Shown: positions 1 through 10,907, numbered from the stretch's first letter. The stretch: DNA of 64,000 bases from Tillus elongatus (GCA_964006375.1 OZ023266.1:13962565-14026564), one strand, 5' to 3'. The notes: a model not told the origin generated them from the sequence alone. Numbers and translations: made by a program.

Positions 1-62
1 CCGATAAGTACACTTGGAGAACTCAAATCACCTTAACATATTTTAACCACTTGACCATCGTT
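1..62 (-). repeat. Penelope-like pLTR remnant (degenerate)
   Basis: Read on the minus strand this matches the end shared by the clearer Penelope-type terminal repeats at 19.02-19.14, 50.18-50.28 and 54.19-54.29 kb: a degraded hammerhead 3' half followed by the conserved 'gtgatttgggttctccaag' type stretch. Divergence is high and the hammerhead core is not intact. It is probably an old solo terminal repeat cut by the window edge. Confidence 0.5.
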
Positions 63-296
63 ATACTAACGAAGTTGGTGTTTATGGGGGTTCCCCACGT
101 TTTTTTGGGCGGGAGTGCCTGGTTGCGGGGGTGGCGGGATACTGAAGTGGCGGTCAGACGAGTGTACTTATAAGCACAGCATAAGAACTATGCTGTGTTA
201 TAAGTTTGATGGTTAATTGTGAGACTGAACTTTTTCCATGGAAACTTGTAAGTTTTCCTTCCAAAAAAGGTTTAGAACACTTTTATGCACTCAGTG

Positions 297-405
297 AAGA
301 TTGTAACCTGTGATCAGCACTGATGAATATACTTGGAGGACCCGAATCACCACAACACATCTTTTCAAAGACCTGAGATCGAAATTAGCGTCATCAGAGA
401 ATGAA
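297..405 (-). repeat. Penelope-like pLTR remnant with deleted hammerhead
   Basis: The minus strand shows CUCUGAUGA followed by a shortened stem II, then CAGGUC and the conserved pLTR end also seen at 19.0, 50.2 and 54.2 kb. The stem II loop and the GAAAC side are partly lost, so the ribozyme is broken. The outer end (297-325) matches the tail after the conserved stretch in the 19.1 and 38.3 kb copies. Confidence 0.6.
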
Positions 406-961
406 AAATTCTATTACTACTACTTTTATGCAAATCATTAATTGTTAGTGCCCTTACTTGGTAAAACCGTTTGTCTAATACATATGTAGAGACTCCTTCA
501 ATAGCTCCACAATTGCTTGTTTTCTGCTCTGCAGCCCGTTTTGCCTTCACGGCACCGTCATGCGAAACTGACCGGAGAGTAGAAAATAAGCAACAGGCCA
601 TGGGAGAAGCCTCTATATCTGTATTTAATTTTGTGCAAATTTAGTATTAATTTTTCAGTAAACGATGATTACTAGCTTAAGAAATTAGTAGCATGCAACT
701 TTTAGAAATTTGTAAGATTATCAGCAAACTGGTCATGACCTATTATTATTATTATTATTATTATTATTAAGATTAGAGGTTGATTTATAGGGCAAAAAAA
801 TAATTGAAGTGTGTCATATTTCTACTCGTTTTTACAATAATTATCTTAAAGAAAATTGATTGAAAAGGAGACATTTGATCATACTCCTGAAAAGGGATTG
901 GCCCACAAAAGAACTTATACGGTTTAGCAAGTGAGCAAGAAGTTATCGTAGCTGTTTAAGT
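406..961. other. No gene seen
   Basis: AT-rich DNA with no recognisable coding region on either strand. It contains a pure (TTA)n run at 741-769. Confidence 0.6.
741..769. repeat. (TTA)n microsatellite
   Basis: About nine uninterrupted TTA/ATT units. Confidence 0.95.
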
Positions 962-1080
962 TGGCATGGCAGTGCTACAGGCCGCAGTACGTTTCATGTA
1001 TAATCATTTACATTGCAATTTCTGTCAATAAAAACTAGAGTTGACCTGCTACTGTATGTCATGGCACCCATACCATCATC
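962..1080 (-). pseudogene. Tc1-like transposase fragment
   Basis: One minus-strand frame of about 39 codons with one internal stop reads like the central part of a Tc1-type transposase: a GAMTYSSRSTLVFID block (the usual 'WGA-S...G-S-L-FI-G' stretch after the first catalytic Asp), then NVLRPVALP (the usual 'vLrPvvlPf'). Both catalytic blocks around it are missing. It abuts the Gypsy integrase fragment at about 1083, so two unrelated elements were joined by insertion or deletion. It is too short to have been annotated as a gene. Confidence 0.55.
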
Positions 1081-1083
1081 CCC

Positions 1084-1525
1084 CGTGTAAGGACTCCTTC
1101 GAGGTAAATTGAGAACCGTTGTCACATAAGAGAATTTGGGGTACACCAAAGAGTAGGAAATTATGTTCCAAAAAGTTAATAGTCGAGGCAGACATAGCTT
1201 TGGATACTGGTTGCATTAAACAAGTTTCCTAAACCAGTCGGTGCAGACAAGAAGATATTGGTTGCGCTTTTTAGATCATGGAAAGGGACCCATAATATCG
1301 ACAGAGTTTAACTGAAACGGAAAATTTATGTTCCTAATAGACCAAGGGGTTTCTGATTTGAAAGTTTATTTGCATATTGTACAATGTTTTACCTGAAAAT
1401 GGACTGACCTCCTCATCTTAGGCCAGTAATAATATTCCGACAATCTTGCTAAAGTAACAGAATTAAAGTGAAACAAACGGTAGCTCGTCCTAACTCCACG
1501 GGGTCTGGCATGATCAGGTCTGTAG
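1084..1525 (-). pseudogene. Ty3/Gypsy-type integrase fossil
   Basis: Piecing frames on the minus strand gives an LTR-retrotransposon integrase. First comes the zinc-binding region, with a DH...G-R-T stretch, YYYWPKMRRSV and VKHCTICK (the CxxC half of the HHCC finger). The catalytic core follows, with SVDIMGPFP and YLLVCTDWF around the first Asp, then FGVPQILLCDNGSQFTSK around the second Asp. The third acidic residue lies beyond the breakpoint and is absent. There are at least two stops and one frameshift. The motif order and spacing fit the Ty3/Gypsy lineage. No LTR, RT or gag was found next to it, so this is an isolated fragment. Confidence 0.7.
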
Positions 1526-2592
1526 GTATCTTCACAGTATTAGGCAGGGAATATAATCGACTGTTTATGCTACTAAATTGTAGCAAGCGGTGTAAAATGA
1601 CATGTAGTCATGTCCCGACAGGAACTAATCCTGGAAAGAAAATCCGTTATATATGCATATTTTATACCAGCTCAAGTTTTTGTTACATTGCTTCAAAAAT
1701 AGCTGCAGGCAAAATACTATGTAGGTACTTAATTATAAAAATTATCTTTCTTGGTGGATTATAAAAGTTAAAAAATGCCATATGTAAACCAATAATATTA
1801 GTGGTTACAGTAGTAACACTTGTGGCAATACGATAGCAAATCAATATATTTGGGCAAAAATTTATTTTTCTGGTCTAACTACTTTTCAACAATATATGCT
1901 TCAGATTATATTTTGCTTAGACAAGATCATGCGATTTTGCAAAGATCTCGTCTTCTTGATTATACAATCACGATCGAGGCAATGGTTTCGCCATCGCTTG
2001 TAATGTATTTTTATGTTCCTAGATGCGTTCTAACATAATGGATTACCTTACAAAAGCCACGTTTATTAAGGCACTACAATGTTAATAGTTCTAACATAAC
2101 CATTTATAAAACATATGTTTAACAGTAAACGAAACATTTGCTACGCGTTTCCAATATTTGCATCAGATTTAAAACAGTGACTAAACAATATAAACGTCAT
2201 ACTAACATTTGAAGCATTTGCACTATATTTGCCAATTGATAACGCCTCGGTTTCACGGTTTTTGCGGACTTTAACATTTTTTGCTGATATTTTTTCTCTG
2301 ACTTTTTCGCTCTATAGTCTTTTAGAAAGGCGAAAATTACTGTACCAAAAGCATATCGATCACAAGCTATGTTAACACGCATTCTAAGACTAGTGCTAAG
2401 ACTAGTAAATCACGTTGTTCCTGTTTGCCACCAATGACATAATTGTAAAAAAGATGATATAGACCCTAGAAACCAAGCGGAAGCATCCAAAAATTTTATA
2501 CAACATAACTAAGAGGATAATATCTGCTGAAGACAAAAGTCAGGGCGACGACAAAGCGAAATCGCCTTTAGACAATTATGATGATTACAATA
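1526..2592. other. No gene seen
   Basis: AT-rich sequence with short open frames only. A lysine-rich frame on the minus strand at 2197-2382 matches nothing I recognise. A short direct repeat (gtgctaagacta twice) lies at about 2391-2408. Confidence 0.5.
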
Positions 2593-2710
2593 CCCACAAA
2601 AGACAAGGTTTTCATCCAGTTTCCAGGTTAGTGAGATGAAACTGCCCCCTGGCGTCAGTTGTTAGCATTACTCGCGGAAAGAACCAACGTCAAAGAAACA
2701 AAATAAAATA
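2593..2710 (+). mobile_element. SINE 3' fragment
   Basis: Matches the last ~100 bp of the full SINE at 36595-36935: shared 'ccaggttagtgagatgaaactg', 'cccctggc', 'actcgcggaaa' and 'cgtcaaagaaacaaaa' segments in the same order, ending in an A-rich tail. The tRNA-like head is missing. A small insertion interrupts the copy between the 'ctggc' and 'actcgcgg' blocks. Confidence 0.65.
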
Positions 2711-3135
2711 TGAATAAAACCCCATCGAAGATATTCTTCTAATCTCTACTCTCTCCTAGCTTGTGGTGCTCAAATTTCTTACCTAAAGATGTACGTAAGC
2801 ATTTTTCAGCAGTTTGATTTCTGCGCTTACTTTTTTCAACACATTCAATCATTGCCAGCTCTCTTTATTCAATGCAGGAAGTGTTCACTGTATCCTCAGC
2901 ATTCACCAGCATATTTACACTTCAAGCCCTTTTTCGATACATGAGGGGGAAATGCTCATGCAGACCCCATTATGGCCCCGTAGGTGCCGTGGGATATCGA
3001 GCTACTGTGAGACTGTACACACTAAAACCTCCTCCCTGGGAGTACCGGACCTTAGTCCATACCTCCGTCGGAAAGAATGCACACAATGACTTTTTGGGTA
3101 TGAATGTTTCCATTCTGTTTTTGCCGCGGGGGCGT
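2711..3135. other. Possible 3' region of the adjacent non-LTR element; otherwise unknown
   Basis: No stop-free frame with family motifs. It lies downstream (minus strand) of the RT tail at 3136-3770 and may be its 3' untranslated region. No poly-A or target duplication could be fixed. Confidence 0.3.
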
Positions 3136-3770
3136 TTATCGGGTAAGTATAAGCTTCGGACGCTTATGCTTATGTGGAAGTTGCTCGTCGTAGTCGGTGG
3201 CACTACGAAGAAGAGCATTTGGGTGAGAAGCGGCTTTTGCGAACTGAGTTGTGGATAGTTGAGTTATAAACTCAAGTATCGAAGGCATTTCCAGATAAGA
3301 GTGAATCTGACTGTTTCGGACAAACCATGGCGCTCCGGTAACCATTCTCAGAATTTTGTTCTGGATAATTTGAAGGGTCTTGATGTGTGTTGCGGCCGCG
3401 GTGGCGCATGCAGGTGATGCATAGGTCAAGGCTGGCCGGATAATGACTTTGTACATTGTTCATGGACAATTTGGAATTTCTATTTAGAAGTGGGAACAGC
3501 TTCGAGATGAACATCGAGGCTTTTTTTCGAGCGTGATCGACATGGGGGCGCCATGTTAAGTATTTGTTGAGGAAAACCCTGAGGTATTTGGCGGAATCTT
3601 GCCAGGGAATTAGACGGTTGTCTAATGAAACGTGTTCGTGAGGTGTGTGTCTCCTCTTGGAAAATAGGACAGCTGAACATTTATCGGGGTTTATGCCTAG
3701 AAGGGATTTCCTATACCATGATTGCAGCTCGACTACGGCGATCTGAAGTTGTTTAACTTTTTCTCTTAGT
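3136..3770 (-). pseudogene. Jockey-like non-LTR reverse transcriptase, C-terminal part
   Basis: Minus-strand frames join to give the thumb and C-terminal region of a Jockey-clade RT. Visible blocks are NPDKCSAVLF (the 'N..K....lF' block after the YADD box), then HVSLDNRLIPW, KYLRVFLNKYLTWRPHV (the 'YLGv.lD..LtW..Hi' block), then YKVIIRPALTYASPA (the 'ly..iirP.ltYa.pvw' block), then LQIIQNKILRMVTGAPWFVRN (the 'lq..qNk.lR.i..apwyvrN' block). The polymerase palm with YADD and everything upstream are missing, which is typical of 5' truncation. At least two frameshifts are present. A similar but distinct relative lies at 29.9-31.5 kb. Confidence 0.85.
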
Positions 3771-4593
3771 AATGTTCAAGTGTTCTTGATTATTGGCTAG
3801 TGGGTCCCATCCCTGAAGCCAGTAATTGACACACACACCCCCACCACAGTTCTTTGACTAGTTTTATGCCTGTAATCAGCGAGTTTTTGAGCCACAGAAG
3901 ACTTATTTTAGACGCATAAGCTTATCTCTGGACACATTTAGTCATTGAGTCCAATTTCGTTATCTGGATTTCAGTTGACTACTGATGCAGTGACCAATAT
4001 GCTCAAAACTGTAGGTGCTTTCGTGGACCTAATTTGATTATCTATGTACACTAATACCACCACATTTTACGATTTGAGATTACAACGAGCTTGCTTGTAT
4101 CAGAATTAAGGTTCATATTATAGTCTGAGCACCCATGTTAGATAGATAGAAATGTGTAATATTATTATTTGATCACCGTGTATATGATCGTAATAAATGC
4201 GGAGTGATTCTGTATTCTTGAATAAAAATAGCTAAAACGGGATCAAGCATAATTTATATGTCACAGATGTGTTGGATAGTTATTCATGGTGTTTGATGTG
4301 CCTATACTGAGATCTCGCATAGCTCAACTGTCAACGGAAAAATGTCTGACGATGTTAATTCTTAAATTGAGTGCTAAAACAGAAGACTTATAGTGGAGGA
4401 TGAGTTTACTCGAGCACTAATAAATTAATGATGTTAATTTAGACAGGGGCTATTTATATGACCATTAGAGGACAGAACTTAATAACCTTAGCTTGAATTT
4501 AGGAAAACAGTTGCGATTATGCGACATGTGAAGCAGAACTTTGTAATAGATCAAGGTTATCTTTGCTGGGGTTTGCCTGCGGTGTTTGCGCCG
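3771..4593. other. No gene seen
   Basis: AT-rich, no supported coding or repeat feature. Confidence 0.5.
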
Positions 4594-5105
4594 TGATTTT
4601 AATGAATTTTCATTAAGAAAATTCACCAGTAGAGAGGTATCGATGGTGAGACTTTTGGAAATGTTCTTCAAATGAGCGCGAATTAAGCTTCTAGAACCCA
4701 AATCCAAGGTCAGTTAAAAAGTGTTTATACAGGCTGTCCCAAAAGTCGTAATTCAAACGTCACATAAAGATGGGCTAGCTCAGCCCCTTTCAGAAAAACC
4801 CTATATGATATTATCAAAAAGTTTACCGTTTTCAAATTATTGACAATTTTATGAAAAAAATGAAAAGTGTTAAATTTTGAGGCATTTTGCCGCAATGTAA
4901 TTTTTGTGCCTGGTAATCCTCAATAATAGCGTTATCGAACCAATCTGAAATATTTTGTAGTTATTCAGAAACTGTGAAGAAAAAAAAATTGGACTTTTCT
5001 ATCCCAATTTTTGAAAAATTTAGAATAAACCTCCATACTGAAAAAAAATTTAGTAAAAGTTACTGGCTCATAATTTCAAAAACTTCCCTGTTTTATGGAG
5101 ATTAT

Positions 5106-5340
5106 TAAAATTCTATAAGTAGTAGACGTTGAGACACCTGTTCGTCTCTGTACTTTCCGCGTCGAGGTACCAGGTTCTTCGATAACAGCGCTGTTGGATC
5201 ATGTTGATCGAACTGGGCGACCGGGAACTGCAGACAAGAATGCTGCCCTGGATGCTGTTATCGAAGAACCTGGTACCACGACGCGGAAAGTACAGAGACG
5301 AACTGGTGTCTCAATGTCTACTACTCATAGAATTTTAAAG
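5106..5340. repeat. Inverted duplication inside transposase gene
   Basis: 5106-5189 is the reverse complement of 5254-5340 with few differences, with a 64-bp loop between. Only the right arm is in coding orientation. The left arm lies directly against the left terminal inverted repeat and takes the place of the transposase start, so it arose by rearrangement within the element. Confidence 0.85.
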
Positions 5341-5943
5341 GTATGGGTACCATATTCAGACGGTCCAAACTTTCAAACAGCGTGAATACGCAAGGCGCAA
5401 GCGATTTGGCGAAATTATGTTAAGAAAAATCATACAAGATCCCAATTTCTTCGATAAAGTTTTATGGAGTGGCTAGTCAGCATGTACACATGATTCGTTA
5501 CATGAACCTCCATAACTTTCATAGTTGGAAAAGTGAAGATCCACGTGAGTTCAGAGAGGATCGGTCCGTGCATCAATTTAAGATAAATCTCTGGGCCGGT
5601 ATTTTTGACGGAACACTTTTAGGACCAGTGGAACTGCGCCCTACGTTAAATGGCCATAGATATTAGGCGTTTTTACAAAACAATTTGCCAGAACTGCTGG
5701 AAGACACCCCATTAGAACTTCGGAGAACAATGTGGCTTCAAAATGATGGATGCCCAGCCCACTCTGCCTTAGCAGTAAGGCAATACTTGAATCAGAAATA
5801 CCCGGACAGGTGGACGTCAAAGAATCAGAACAGCAGCTCACGAAATTTCACGAAACAGTGTAAGAAGTCTAAGAGGATCGATCCTAAGACGACATCGTTT
5901 ATGTATAAGACAGAATGGCCGTCAAATAGAACATCTGTTATGA
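5194..5943 (+). pseudogene. mariner-type transposase, broken
   Basis: Frames join to give: an HTH/linker region (TGRPGTADKNAALDAV, then STTHRILK); the first catalytic block, which reads VLWSG followed by a stop where WSDES is expected, so the Asp is lost (5460-5485); NLWAGIFDGTLLGPVEL; LPELLEDTPLELRRTMWLQ then NDGCPAHSALAV, where the second catalytic Asp is present in the NDG; and KYPDRW. The stretch that should hold the third Asp (RSPD...DF-LWG) is deleted. The frame then resumes with RTAAHEISRNSVRSLR and ends QNGRQIEHLL, a typical mariner C-terminus, with the stop at 5941. The N-terminal end is replaced by an inverted copy of 5254-5340. It is inactive. Confidence 0.85.
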
Positions 5944-6300
5944 ATATAATATTTTTTGTTAATGTCACAATTTGTTTATTTTTATTTGTTAGCTACCTGA
6001 TGTCATTCAAATTACTTTTAGTCGTCGACAGTGAATTACTTTTAAGAGATATTGATAATGTTTTATACCATTTTAGAATCTCCATAAAACAGGGAAATTT
6101 TTGAAATTATCAGCCAGTAAATTTTACTAACATTTTTTTCAGCACGGAGGTTTATTCCAAATTTTAAAAAAACTGGGGAAGAAAAGTCCGATCTTTATTT
6201 TTTTTTCAGATTTTCTGAATAATAATACAAACTATTTTAGACTAGTTCGATAACGCTATTATCGAGGAATAACAGGCACAAAAATCACATTCCGTAAAGG

Positions 6301-6570
6301 TTTTTTCTGCATGTGGGGGGTGGTAGGGGAAGGGGGCGATGTAGGTGCAAAATAAGTCTGAAAATGCTGTCAAGCAGCGAAACTATAGTCACAGAAGCAT
6401 TGAAGAACATCCTAGAACTTCCAGAATTCGAAGGGCCACTTGCTCCAGTTAGCTCACGCGCTGGCTACGTCCTTCACCTACAAAAACCAACAGTGAAGCT
6501 AGAGAAGTATTCTCCAAGTCTGTATGCAGTATGGACAAGTTTCACCAAGTAAGGGCAACAACAATCAATG
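6301..6570. other. Insertion in the right inverted repeat of the mariner
   Basis: This stretch has no counterpart in the left inverted repeat although sequence on both sides does. It is GC-richer than its surroundings and begins with a G-rich run near 6315. An open frame of 79 codons (6313-6552) matches nothing I know. The origin is undetermined. Confidence 0.5.
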
Positions 6571-7224
6571 AACGTTTAAATTTGACAATTTTCATTTTTT
6601 TTTTCATTAAATTGTCAATATTTTGAAAACTGTAAAGTTTTTGATAAGATCATGTTGGATTTTTCTGAAAGGGCTTGATCTAGCCTTTATGTGACGTTTG
6701 ATTTATGACCTTTGGGACACCCTGTATATATCCAACCGATAACTCAAAAAATACTTCACCAATTGAAACCAAATTTGGCAATTCCCTTCATTTTGTTAAT
6801 AGCTTGGATGAGTTCGTTACACAGTTTTGGCAATCAAATACTTTTAGAAAAAAAATGCAAAAAACTGCTTGAAAACGCAATATCTTTTTAATTATTATAA
6901 ATATTAAATAAAACTTTACAAGCACGTACACATTATACAAGTTGTCATAACTAACAAATTTGAACTCAATCGGTTCAGTAGAGCTTGAGTTATAACTAAA
7001 TAAAAAATGAATAATCTACGATATAATCTGAAGTTACCTCTAAATTGATGCCTATAATGTTAGACAAGGTCAGACAGATAAATCAGGGTTCCGCTGCCAT
7101 TGAAAACAAAATCTCCAAATTAAGTTTTAAACGGACAGGCAACGAAAATAGGTCTCAATAAACAATCGGCGGCGTTGCCATTTACGACAACCCCAATGGG
7201 AATTCGTAGATATCAGAACAATTT

Positions 7225-7400
7225 CAGGACGCAGCAAGTGCGTTATAGTAGCGGATTTTCATAAGAATTGTACACTACAATTATACGGCAAGTTAATACT
7301 TTAAACTTACACAGACCTTGAAGATCGATTTTAGAGGTCCTAGTACGCGCACATTTGAAGAATCCTTTCGAAAGTGTTACCAGCGATATCTCTCTATTAT
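7225..7400 (+). repeat. MITE terminal repeat plus leader-like body
   Basis: Begins with the MITE end 'gacgcagcaagtgcgttat', continues with 'ataagaattgtacact', then a stretch resembling the leader of the (TA)n family ('ttttagaggtcctagtacgc', 'cgatatctctctatta'). A close relative is at 31567-31700. There is no matching second terminal repeat nearby, so it is a partial or fused copy. Confidence 0.6.
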
Positions 7401-7840
7401 CAAAAAAATCTTGCGTTCTAACTCCTTTTGCGAAAAATGCCCAAAACTCCATTTTCTCTGAAGCTAAAAGACAAATTTTTGCTATATCTGTAGATAGTGT
7501 AAGTCTCTTTAAACGAAACTTGTATTACAAATTTCATTAAAGTTATACAGAAGATTTCCAGAAGGAAACTGAATTCATATTTAGAAAAGTATAGTAGCTG
7601 CCAAATTATAAACGTAGCAGTTATTTTTCCTTATTAATCGCCAGTGTGATTTCGTTTTAGTCAACCTAATGACACCGGTTTTTTTTCAATATCAACAATA
7701 ACAAAATTATAATTTCAGACTCAAAGGTGACAAACTTATTTAGGCGTTTTAAACAAAAATGAGATCTTGTTCAAAACGTATGAGTTCTGTGCACTATTGT
7801 TTCTCCAAATGTCAAAATAAAACATAAAAAACATACATTC
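7401..7840. other. No gene seen
   Basis: AT-rich, no supported feature. Confidence 0.5.
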
Positions 7841-7905
7841 ATCGAGGTCGATTCGATCGCGTAACCTACTGCTTATCAGGCACGCCTGATGCCCCTGCGC
7901 CATCT
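7841..7905 (-). other. tRNA-like A and B boxes (SINE head or tRNA fossil)
   Basis: On the minus strand a good A box (TGGCGCAGGGGC, 7902-7891) is followed ~32 bp later by GATCGAATC (7858-7850), which fits the B-box core GWTCRANNC. The acceptor and T stems do not pair well, so a working tRNA is unlikely. A pol III-derived SINE head or degraded tRNA is more plausible. Confidence 0.35.
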
Positions 7906-8469
7906 ATGCATACGTCAAATAAGGTTTTATTTGCGTGATACTTTAGATTGGATTAATGCCCCAGATATTATATTCAAGGTATACCTAACAATTAATTACG
8001 GAATTAGTAGAATCACCATTGAAACACATCCCACGACTGTGTTGATCCTATATGACGTCTCATGTTTAATTTTAAGATAAAAGAAACTATTTTAGAATCA
8101 TTTTTATAGAGGCTTGGCTTGATTTTCTTCTACTACGACCGCATAATATATCTATGCTGCGCTAAAACTGTAGTTGAGGCCGTTCATAAAGCTACAAATA
8201 TAGTGTCTTTTAATAATTGATGGAAACCCCTTGGCAAATTTTAAATTTTATGTCGTCTGTCATTTTCCATAATTGAGCCGAGAATTCACCATTGTTGGTT
8301 CGGGTAGTATGTTTTATGCCTGGTATATATTTAGTTTGATTACCGTTGATGTATGGTTTATACATGTTGTATGAATCAATCTACGCGTGGCTGTTAACTA
8401 CTCTGTCCGTCAGGCATTGGACTTTAACCACTAAATCGTCTCAACACATGTCGTTGGGATTATATTATA
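7906..8469. other. No gene seen
   Basis: No recognisable coding or repeat feature in either strand. Confidence 0.45.
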
Positions 8470-8895
8470 GATACCGCTGAGCACAGAGTGTTGGAATGCC
8501 AAGGATAGGCACTGTATAAGCAAAACCTAGAGTCCCAGCTGGGATGCAGGGTTACAAGACAAAATGTGGCGTCTCTCATGGTGGGCGAAGAGAAGAACTG
8601 GGGCAAGTTATCCAGTTTTGTTAGGAGAGTTCTCGAAAAGAAAAGGGTGGAGGAGAGAGATATGATGCACAGCACGAGCAACACCGAACTCCCAATCCCA
8701 GCAACATTACCCAGCTGGGAGGGGAGAGGTAGGTCCTAGTAAGTTGGAAAAGAAGAAAAGACAGCCCTCACCTGTAAAGATATATCCTGACGGATGGTTC
8801 CAGCGTGTGGAAGCGGTTTCCAAGGGCCTCTTGAGCTACCTGCGGGTGGCCAACGTCATAAAAATACTACTACTACTACCACCAGTCACCACATA
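8470..8895 (+). pseudogene. Non-LTR retrotransposon C-terminal tail and 3' end
   Basis: The plus frame from 8470 reads DTAEHRVLEC (from the 'taeH.l..C' half of a zinc-knuckle), then LESQLG, NVASLMVGEEKNW and FVRRVLEKKRVEERD. This acidic/arginine-rich pattern is found after the RNase H or zinc-knuckle region of R1/I-group non-LTR retrotransposons. One stop interrupts it early. Downstream, 8760-8895 ends in a run of tac/acc triplets that could be the 3' tail. The rest of the element is absent (5' truncation). The R1-group assignment is tentative. Confidence 0.55.
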
Positions 8896-9289
8896 CCTAT
8901 ACAGGGGTAAGCAGACCAAAAAGCCCATGCTATTTATTGACAATGTTTCTCCATGCACTTCTGCTCTGACAAGTTATTATGGCTTCTTCTACATTCATAC
9001 ATCTGCGCGTACACATTATTTTATTGGGTAAACTTCTGACCTCTTTCTTCTTTAATATATTGGTATAACAGCCGACCAAGCTTTTCGAGGGCCTTCCCTC
9101 TTTTCAAATGATTTTTAATATAGTGAACACAGATACGTACTCCATACGCCTGTATTTAATGTGGAACGCTTTCACCAAGTAGCAATCAATTGATGGTTTG
9201 AAAAAGCCTCTAGGTCAATGAAACATTAAGTTATGTGGACTGAAACTGTTTTGTGAAAATTTGCTTTGATAACGCATCCGCCAGACTTT
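8896..9289. other. No gene seen
   Basis: No supported coding or repeat feature. Confidence 0.45.
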
Positions 9290-9419
9290 TAGTGAATTTT
9301 CTTAAAAAAAATTCACTAATGAGGAGATCTAGACTTTCGAATTTTGAAAAAATTTCTTCAAATGAGCGCTATTTAGGACCCCCGGAATCCAAATCCGTAG
9401 TCAGTTTCAGATTTTATAT

Positions 9420-9503
<84 letters not shown>

Positions 9504-10596
9504 GTGTCACACCTATAACTTAAAAAATAATGGACCGATTTTGATAAAATTTGGCACATACCTTCCTTTCGCAAGTCGCTTGGATAAGTTCGTTAGCCAG
9601 GAAAATCCACCAAGGTTTTCCCGGAAAATTTTGTGTTTTCTTTCGAAAAAACTCGAAAAAAATTTATATCTCCAAAATTAACAAAGTAAGGGCAACCAAA
9701 TTTAATACGCAGGTTTATATCATTAGTCATTGTCTACCATAATTTAGCGCCGTAGGTTAAATGACAAAAAAGTTACAGGCATTCAAAGAAAAATAAATTT
9801 GGGTTCTCCTCAAAACGTCAAAATCGCGATTTTAAACGTCAAAATTGGTGAGTACCTTCCTTTTGCAAGTGGCTTGGATATGTTCGTTATCCAGGAAAAT
9901 CCGACGAGGTTTTCCCGGAAAATTTTGTGTTTTCTTTCGAAAAAAATTTATATCTCCAAAATTAACAAAGTAAGGGCAACCAAATTTTATACGCGGGTTT
10001 ATATCATTATAGGCAAGTCACCTACCAAAATTTAGCTCTGTAGGTCAAAAGACAAAAAAGTTATAGGCATTTAAACAAAAATAAATTGGGGTTTTTCACA
10101 AAACGTCAAAGTTGCGATTTAAACGTCAAAATTGGCAACATTTAGGAAAAGAACTTGAATCTAATACGGGCTATGGAGATAAAATGTCTCAAGAAGAATG
10201 TTTTACAAACCCTGAAGTCTTAGTTTCAACCGTCATTGTCCTTCATTTTAATAAAATGTTTCCAAAAAAGTTATTTCAAATAGACCCTTTCTCTGACGCT
10301 TGGCAGTAGTCTTAGCTATAGAGTTTATCGTTAATAGTATATAATTTTTGTAGAATTTTCGTTAAAAAATCAATAAAGCTCAATATATCTGTTATTATAC
10401 CAGATATGAAAAAAAATTGTATATATTAATTATAGGGTGTCTTAAACTACATCTTAAAAAATATTTCTACAATCACAGGGTGGCCCATAAGTCGTTGGTG
10501 ATACAATTTTTTTTTTTTTAATCAAACACGCCTTATGTTATTGCATTTTTGCATTTTCCATCGAAATATAATGCATGTTTGTAAGAACAAAAATTC
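9290..10596 (+). repeat. (TA)n/palindrome repeat family, full copy
   Basis: Starts with the palindrome AGTGAATTTTC/GAAAATTCACT type (9290-9323), then leader, (TA)n, 'cctataactt', and the body with 'cttggataagttcgttagcc' and 'cccggaaaattttg'. The body is tandemly duplicated here (about 9553-9845 and 9846-10130). It ends with 'gtggcccataagtcgttgg' and 'atgcatgtttgtaagaa', then joins the MITE at 10597. The same order is found at 44050-45105 (minus) and 55048-56065 (plus), so this is a real multi-part repeat. Confidence 0.8.
9423..9499. repeat. (TA)n microsatellite
   Basis: Uninterrupted TA dinucleotides inside the repeat-family copy 9290-10596. Confidence 0.95.
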
Positions 10597-10907
10597 TGGA
10601 CGCAGTAAGTGCGTTATGGTAGCGAATTTTGATCAAATGCTTAATATTTGAATAGCTCAATTTGCTATTAACCTATAAGGTTGACCAAAAAACGAGTTTT
10701 TTCAGGAACACTTTAAGTTTACTTTCGGAAATTTTTGTACATTTTCAAACAATAAAGTTATTTTGATGAAACATGGCACATTGTTTTTACTATATAGATT
10801 ATACTGGTAACCAAATTTGATGCCTGCTTTCTTAAAAAAACACACATTATTGCTATTAAAAATAGTTTTATGAAAATTCACTACCATAACGCACTTGCTG
10901 CGTCCCG
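10597..10907 (+). mobile_element. MITE (~310 bp, ~37-bp terminal inverted repeats)
   Basis: Left end 'ggacgcag-aagtgcgttat' with 'ggtagcgaatttt'; the right end is its reverse complement ('cataacgcacttgctgcgtcc'). The body is non-coding and matches the copies at 41662-41963, 43735-44049 and 56066-56362. No transposase of the family is seen in the window and no clear target duplication could be set. Confidence 0.8.

Larger units (their letters stand above)
4730..6724 (+). mobile_element. mariner-type element with ~375-bp inverted repeats
   Basis: Both ends begin CAGG(C/G)TGTCCCAAA and are flanked by TA (4728-4729 and 6725-6726), the mariner target duplication. The inverted repeats run 4730-5105 on the left. 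On the right they cover 6075-6300 and ~6571-6724, separated by a ~270-bp foreign insertion (about 6301-6570). Between them lies a broken transposase. Total ~2.0 kb, or ~1.7 kb without the insertion. The repeats are far longer than the ~30 bp of classic mariner elements. Confidence 0.85.
4594..7224 (+). repeat. (TA)n/palindrome repeat family, copy split by mariner
   Basis: Left part (4594-4729) has the family palindrome (TGAATTTTC-atta-GAAAATTCA), then the ~100-bp leader ending 'ggtcagtt'. Right part (6725-7224) resumes with 'accgataactcaaaaaata' and the family body. In other copies the leader and 'cgataactc' are adjacent or joined by (TA)n, so the mariner at 4730-6724 landed exactly in the TA core. 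Confidence 0.7.

Noticed and set aside
9403..9520. Ile-Tyr repeat proteins across the (TA)n tracts
   Set aside because: Translations of TA repeats are open in two frames on each strand by composition; the same applies at 17.6, 38.1, 46.1, 49.8, 52.3, 53.6, 55.2, 61.3 and 61.8 kb.
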